Positions 59,659 through 64,000 of a stretch of 64,000 nucleotides of DNA are shown here, one piece after another. Source of the stretch: Paeniglutamicibacter sulfureus (GTDB lineage: Bacteria; Actinomycetota; Actinomycetes; Actinomycetales; Micrococcaceae); NCBI RefSeq assembly GCF_030512175.1, contig NZ_JAULBL010000002.1, forward strand, positions 308,149 through 372,148, given 5' to 3'. The notes under the pieces were generated by a model. It searched no databases and was not told the DNA's origin. It saw nothing but the letters and a program-made list of their open reading frames with translations. Numbering within the stretch: position 1 is the first letter of the stretch; each line of letters starts with the position of its first letter. The translations under genes and the position numbers were made by a program.

Positions 59659-61374
59659 TTACGATTCCGGCGAATGCGTGTGGTCCCCGCGCGCCCGAAG
59701 CGAGGCAACCTCCACGGTGTCCAACCTCGGATGCATATGGTCCCCATCCCGGACCACCCCGGTGACCCAGCTGATTTCCAGTCCGTCGCCGGTGGCCTCA
59801 ATGATGGCCAGGCAATTGTCGAACCACGGCCCCTTGATGCCGCTCCAGGCAAACGGGGGGTTGGGCACGTGCGCCTGGCTCGCCATCCAGGCCCCGAAGG
59901 GGACCGCGGGACCCAGCGCCAAGGCTGCGGCAAAGTACCGCAGGAACCGGGGCAGCGGGTTGCGGATCGGGGAACACACGGCCTGCAGGATCCTGCTGCC
60001 GCCCTGTCGTTCGACTTCGGAAACGTAGGAAAAGTGCACATCCCCGGAGAGGAACGTGACGGTCTGCGGGGCCGGTCCGCGCTTGCCGTCGGCGACCTCC
60101 GTGGCAAACCGGGCGACCTCCTGGAAGCTGCTTTGGAAGGCCGCCCAATGTTCAAGGTCGAAGGTCCTGCGCAACCGCTCGCCCAGCCAGCCCCGCAGGC
60201 TTCTGCGGCTTCCGCTGGAGATGGCCTCATCCCAGGATTCCACGTGGTGCAGGCCCATGGGCAGCAGGAAGGGCAACGAGGTGCCGATCAGCAGGTGGCG
60301 GAAGCCGCCGCGCATCCGCCCATCAAGCCACGCAAGTTCAGTCGGGTCGAGCAGGGCACGCCGGCCGGGGTCCAAGGTGCGTGCGGCCCGGGAGTCAACC
60401 ACGATCAGGCGCACCGCATCCCAGTCCCGGCAGTAGCTCCAACTGTGGCTTTCGGGTTCCGCGTCGACGCGCTCGGCGAATTCGTCCAGCTCGGCGGTCA
60501 GGTCCAGCTCGCCGGTTCCCGTGTGGGCAGCGATGCGCCGCCACAGCGGATCGGCAGCCCGCTGATCGGGGGAGAGGTTTCCGAGGTGCTGATAGATCCA
60601 GTACGAACCGATCCCGGAAACCATGCGTTCGTGCCACCAGCCGGTCTTCTGCATCTCACGTTTCCACTCCAGGGATGAGTTCCAGTCGTCGCGGATGTCG
60701 TGGTCGTCGAACATCATGGCGCTGGGCAGCGTGGAGAGAAGCCAGCGGTTGGCCGGGTCCGACCAGGCCAGGCTATAGAGGTGGGCGTATTCCTCGTAGT
60801 CCTTCAGCTCTTCCCCGGGGGCTTCCTTGATGTTGCGGCGCCTGCGGATGAACTCCTGCATTTCCAGGCTGGTGGAGTCCGCGTAGACCTGGTCGCCAAG
60901 GAACAATGCCAGGTCGGGCCAGCGGCCGTGCTCGAGCCCGGCCATGGAGAGGGCGTAGGCGCGCATTGCGTCGACCCCGTGCGTACGATTGCCCGCTTCG
61001 TCATGCGGGACACTGGTGCGACAGGATCCAAAGGCCAGCCGGGGTTCCTTGGCCGGATCCAGGGTGGCGATCATGGAGTCGGGGAACCCGTCCTCGATGG
61101 GCCAGACACGTTTTCCGTTCAGGTGCACGGTGTAGGGACGGACGGTTCCCGCCTTTAGCCCGGATACTTCGACCAGCGCGTAGTGGTGGCCGTGGGCACC
61201 GAACGTCGCTGCCTGCCAGGAGTCCGCGCCGCAGCGGACCTCGACGGTGCAGGCCATGGCGGTTTCGACCCAGAGGCTGGCGGAGGTGTTGTCCACGTGG
61301 CGGAGCATGGGGCCGAGCAAAAGGCCCTGGGCGGTCTCCGGGCCGAGGCCGGCCGGTGTGGTTCCAGTGCTCAT
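59659..61374 (-). CDS. PhoD-like alkaline phosphatase/phosphodiesterase
   Basis: 571 residues with the PhoD phosphatase core: RLAFGSCRTSVPHDEAGN near 118, LALFLGDQVYADSTSLEMQ near 158, SAMMFDDHDIRDDWNSSLEW near 225 (metal ligands) and TVTFLSGDVHFSYVSEVERQ near 465. An N-terminal beta-domain of about 90 residues precedes it, as is common. No Tat or Sec signal peptide is seen, unlike classical PhoD, so it may be cytoplasmic. It is convergent with the thioesterase gene and divergent from the SRPBCC gene. Confidence 0.9.
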   Translation of the reverse strand: MSTGTTPAGLGPETAQGLLLGPMLRHVDNTSASLWVETAMACTVEVRCGADSWQAATFGAHGHHYALVEVSGLKAGTVRPYTVHLNGKRVWPIEDGFPDSMIATLDPAKEPRLAFGSCRTSVPHDEAGNRTHGVDAMRAYALSMAGLEHGRWPDLALFLGDQVYADSTSLEMQEFIRRRRNIKEAPGEELKDYEEYAHLYSLAWSDPANRWLLSTLPSAMMFDDHDIRDDWNSSLEWKREMQKTGWWHERMVSGIGSYWIYQHLGNLSPDQRAADPLWRRIAAHTGTGELDLTAELDEFAERVDAEPESHSWSYCRDWDAVRLIVVDSRAARTLDPGRRALLDPTELAWLDGRMRGGFRHLLIGTSLPFLLPMGLHHVESWDEAISSGSRRSLRGWLGERLRRTFDLEHWAAFQSSFQEVARFATEVADGKRGPAPQTVTFLSGDVHFSYVSEVERQGGSRILQAVCSPIRNPLPRFLRYFAAALALGPAVPFGAWMASQAHVPNPPFAWSGIKGPWFDNCLAIIEATGDGLEISWVTGVVRDGDHMHPRLDTVEVASLRARGDHTHSPES

Positions 61375-61523
61375 CGGAATTCTCCCTGGTGGTGCCGGTC
61401 AACCCAGAATGGCACACCGGAAACCTCCGGCATAGACCGGCATTCCACCAAAACCCGGTCCCCGCCCTCTCGTCCTGGCCCGATGTGCCGCTGCGCGGTG
61501 CGGGCAGTGCATAGGATGGGCTG

Positions 61524-61973
61524 ATGAGTCACTCCCGCTACCTGCAGACCCGCCGGCGCTTCATCCCCGCTGCTGCCCCGCACGAGGTCTTCGAGCTGCT
61601 CACGAATCCCGAAATGCACCCTGTCATCGACGGCTCCGGAACGGTGCGGGCCTCCAGCGGCCGGTCACAGCGACTGACCCTGGGCAGCGAATTCGGCATG
61701 CAGATGCGTCTGGGCGTTCCCTATCGCATCAGCAACACCGTGGTCGAATTCGAGCAGGACCGGACGATCGCATGGAGGCATTTCAGCGGACACCGCTGGC
61801 GCTATGAACTCGAACCCCAAGGGTCCGGGACACTGGTCAGCGAAACCTGGGACGCCAGCCGGCTGCGGCACCAGTGGATGCTTCGGCTCCTGGGCTTCAC
61901 CCGGAGAACCGGGCCGAACATGGAACGGACGCTCGAGCGGCTCGCCGCGCAATTCCCCGGCCGCGCCGAGTAG
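61524..61973 (+). CDS. SRPBCC/polyketide-cyclase-like protein
   Basis: 149 residues of the START-like helix-grip fold: FIPAAAPHEVFELLTNPEMH at the N-terminus, GSEFGMQMRLGVPYRISNTV and GTLVSETWDASRL, with a long C-terminal helix (MERTLERLAAQFP). Such proteins bind hydrophobic ligands; none can be assigned here. TAGGAT ends 6 bases before the ATG, without a ribosome site, indicating a leaderless transcript. Confidence 0.82.
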   Translation: MSHSRYLQTRRRFIPAAAPHEVFELLTNPEMHPVIDGSGTVRASSGRSQRLTLGSEFGMQMRLGVPYRISNTVVEFEQDRTIAWRHFSGHRWRYELEPQGSGTLVSETWDASRLRHQWMLRLLGFTRRTGPNMERTLERLAAQFPGRAE

Positions 61974-62050
61974 GGCACTGCGGAAGGGCGAAACACCGTG
62001 CGCCACCGCGCATCACGCACCTCCCGGCGCCGGGCACTAGGCTAAAAGCC

Positions 62051-63490
62051 ATGAGCCAACCACCCGCCCCGGGCCCGTCGAAGCCACGGCTCGCACCGAT
62101 GCGCATCACCGTGCCGAGCCGCAGCGACGCCTTCCTGCGCAAGTTCACCGAGGTCATTGGCGGGCCATTGGGCAGGCACTCCAGCCCGGGGCGCATCGCC
62201 CCCGGGTTCTTCACCGTCGAACGCGTGCTGGTCATCCTCACGGTGATCGGTGCGTTGCTGGCGGTTCTGGCGAAGAATGCCTGCAGGCTCAATGGCTGGG
62301 GCGGCACCAACCCCTATGCGTGGGCCTGCTATTCGGACTGGACGGCACTCTTCCACGCCCGCGGCTTTGCCGAGAACGCGTTCGCCCCCTTCGCCGCCGG
62401 CGCCGAGTTCGAATATCCCGTGTTGATGTCAGTCATCGCCTCGCTCACCGCTGCCCTGGTGCCGGCCGGTGAATTCGACAGGTCGCTGGCCTTCTTCGAC
62501 CTAAACCTCTTCCTGGTGGCGGGCCTGTGGCTCGTCGTCGTCGTGGCCACCGCACGGACCGCCGGGCGCCGCCCCTGGGACGCCGCCATGGTGGCACTGG
62601 CCCCGGGGATGATCCTTGCCGCTTCGATCAACTGGGACATGTGGGCCGTGGCGTGCCTGGCACTGGCGATGCTGGCCTTCTCGCGGCAAAACACTTTCCT
62701 GGCCGGGGTGCTCATCGGTGTGGGGACCGCGATCAAGGTCTTCCCGCTGCTCTTCTTCGGCGCCGTGATCGTGCTGGCCATCCGCACGGGCAGGTACAAG
62801 CCGCTCATCGTCTCGCTGGCCGGGGCGGCCCTGGCCTGGTTGGCGGTGAATCTGCCCATGGCCCTCGTGAACTTCGACGCGTGGAAGCACTTCTTCACCT
62901 TCACCGAGGACCGCGGGGCGGGGCTGTCCTCCTTCTGGCACATCTTCAACGTCACCGCCGGCGTCGTGCCGCAGATGGCGGAGCTGGATGCCGCCACCAT
63001 CAATGCCCTGGCCCTGGGGCTCTTCGTGGCCAGCTGTGCCTTCATTGCCTATCTCGGCCTCAACGCCCCGGTGGCCCCGCGGCTGAGCCAGCTGGTGTTC
63101 CTCATCGTCGCCTCCTTCATCATGTTCAACAAGGTCTACTCGCCGCAATTCGTGGTGTGGCTGATCCCGCTGGCGGCACTGGCCTGGCCGAAGTGGAAGG
63201 ACTTCCTCATCTGGCAACTCTTCGAGGTGCTGCACTTCTGGGCGATCTGGATGTACCTCTACGCCACCACCGCCGACATCCAGGCCTCCAACACGTTCCC
63301 CACCTCCTTCTACGTCTTTGCCGTGCTGGGGCACATGATCGCCACCGGGTACCTGATGTACCGGGTGGTCCAGTCGATGTACGACCCCGAGCTGGACCCG
63401 GTGCGCCGGGTGGGGCAGTCCGATCCGCAGGCAGGTGCCTTTGCCGGGGCGAAAGACCGGTTCGTTCTGGGAGCAAAGCATGGCGCATGA
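62051..63490 (+). CDS. Family 87 (PimE-like) membrane glycosyltransferase
   Basis: 479 residues with about 10-12 membrane helices of the GT-C fold. The first outside loop contains YSDWTALFHARGFAENAFAP, whose Asp is where GT87 enzymes have their catalytic acid. KVFPLLFFGAVIVLAIRTG and VYSPQFVVWLIPLAALAWPK (the YSPQF...W run typical of the family) follow. Members use polyprenyl-phosphate mannose to build phosphatidylinositol mannosides or arabinogalactan-like glycans. TAGGCT ends 7 bases before ATG 62051. Its stop overlaps the next gene by 11 bases. Confidence 0.87.
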   Translation: MSQPPAPGPSKPRLAPMRITVPSRSDAFLRKFTEVIGGPLGRHSSPGRIAPGFFTVERVLVILTVIGALLAVLAKNACRLNGWGGTNPYAWACYSDWTALFHARGFAENAFAPFAAGAEFEYPVLMSVIASLTAALVPAGEFDRSLAFFDLNLFLVAGLWLVVVVATARTAGRRPWDAAMVALAPGMILAASINWDMWAVACLALAMLAFSRQNTFLAGVLIGVGTAIKVFPLLFFGAVIVLAIRTGRYKPLIVSLAGAALAWLAVNLPMALVNFDAWKHFFTFTEDRGAGLSSFWHIFNVTAGVVPQMAELDAATINALALGLFVASCAFIAYLGLNAPVAPRLSQLVFLIVASFIMFNKVYSPQFVVWLIPLAALAWPKWKDFLIWQLFEVLHFWAIWMYLYATTADIQASNTFPTSFYVFAVLGHMIATGYLMYRVVQSMYDPELDPVRRVGQSDPQAGAFAGAKDRFVLGAKHGA

Positions 63491-64000
63491 CGTTGCGGTG
63501 ATCGGGGCCGGGCCCAACGGGCTGGCCGCAGCCCTGACGATGGCCAGGGCGGGGCTTTCGGTGCGGCTCCTTGAGCGCAACGACACCGTGGGAGGTGCCG
63601 CGCGCACCAGGGGGCTGGGGTACCCCGGGGCAATCCACGACCTGGGCTCGGCGGTGCACCCGATGGCGCTGCTCTCCCCGTTCTTTGCGGAGATCGGCCT
63701 GCGGGACCGCGTCGACTTCGTGGTTCCGGAGATCTCCTTCGCCCACCCGTTTCCCGACGGCCGGACCGGAATTGCCTGGCGGGACCTGGAACGGACCGTT
63801 CAGGCGCTGGGCGCGGACGGCAACGGCTACCGCAGAATCCTTGGGCCCGTCGTTGAGCGCATGGCAACAACCTCCGACCTGTTGCTGCATCCGCTGCTGC
63901 GCCTCCCGCGGCAACTCGGTGCACTCACGGTCTTCGGGCTGCGCGCGGCCCAACTCATGGTCCCGGGCCTGGGCACCGGCGAACTCGCCGCTGCGATGAT
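63480..64000 (+). CDS. FAD-dependent oxidoreductase (phytoene-desaturase-like), cut by the window end
   Basis: The first 173 residues are seen. The dinucleotide motif VAVIGAGPNGLAAALTMARA with RNDTVGGAARTRGLGYPGA is typical of NAD(P)/FAD proteins related to phytoene desaturases. HDLGSAVHPMALLSPFF follows. ATG 63480 lies within the end of the GT87 gene (11-base overlap), so the two are coupled. The reaction is unknown. Confidence 0.87.
   Translation, partial: MAHDVAVIGAGPNGLAAALTMARAGLSVRLLERNDTVGGAARTRGLGYPGAIHDLGSAVHPMALLSPFFAEIGLRDRVDFVVPEISFAHPFPDGRTGIAWRDLERTVQALGADGNGYRRILGPVVERMATTSDLLLHPLLRLPRQLGALTVFGLRAAQLMVPGLGTGELAAAM

Overview
The window is high-GC actinobacterial DNA, most likely from the family Micrococcaceae (Arthrobacter, Paeniglutamicibacter or a relative). 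The evidence is the trxA-trxB-murJ-NUDIX-pcnA block in its usual order near the replication origin, perfect actinobacterial-type parS sites, frequent GTG/TTG starts, a HAIR (HspR) operator in front of a Clp ATPase gene, and an apparent c-di-AMP (ydaO-type) riboswitch in front of a cell-wall peptidase. No tRNA, rRNA or CRISPR array was seen.

Layout. 1-2340 is decayed mobile DNA: pieces of tyrosine recombinases with stops and frameshifts, then an IS21-type istA/istB remnant. Three parS sites (2390-2539) lie at its edge, followed by about 2 kb with no recognisable gene. 4531-11729 is the conserved block: thioredoxin, thioredoxin reductase, a membrane protein with a partial pseudokinase domain, the lipid II flippase MurJ, a NUDIX hydrolase and the CCA-adding enzyme. 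11882-12337 holds three tandem tiny ORFs with good ribosome sites and no recognisable family. 12514-16888 has a HAD phosphatase, a beta-propeller lipoprotein and formate-THF ligase. 17020-25180 is a minus-strand group: inositol-phosphate synthase, then a six-gene acidic surface glycan locus (CMP-nonulosonate cytidylyltransferase fused to a phosphatase, NeuB-type synthase, GT2 glycosyltransferase, polysialyltransferase family protein and two further probable transferases). 25594-29009 has an OhrR-type regulator, a small conserved protein and a four-gene cassette of alternate-signal-peptide exported proteins around a SipW-type signal peptidase. 29018-32076 has a UvrA paralogue and the stump of an ABC transporter gene.

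32732-38986 is an apparent tartrate/malate catabolic operon: LysR regulator, tartrate dehydrogenase, dicarboxylate carrier, glycerate kinase and pyruvate kinase, the last three overlapping by ATGA. 39279-44431 is the thiamine region: thiE diverges from a TPP riboswitch and thiO-thiS-thiG, followed by an unusual pterin-dehydratase/VOC fusion and a MoeZ-like ThiF/rhodanese protein. 44493-51838 carries a PQQ-type sugar dehydrogenase lipoprotein, a zinc alcohol dehydrogenase, panD, an acyl-CoA ligase, a secreted metallophosphoesterase and an SMR exporter. 51991-55694 has a J-domain-like protein without HPD, a DUF302 protein and a ClpC-like ATPase under a HAIR operator. The right end has the c-di-AMP riboswitch and M23 peptidase, an FMN reductase, a double-hotdog thioesterase, a PhoD phosphatase, an SRPBCC protein, a GT87 mannosyltransferase and the start of a FAD oxidoreductase cut by the window edge.

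Several starts are preceded by a TANNNT-like -10 box only 6-7 bases away, suggesting leaderless transcripts. The most interesting points are the polysialic-acid-like locus, the SipW cassette, the tiny ORF trio, the pseudokinase gene split from murJ, and the parS cluster stranded in decayed DNA.
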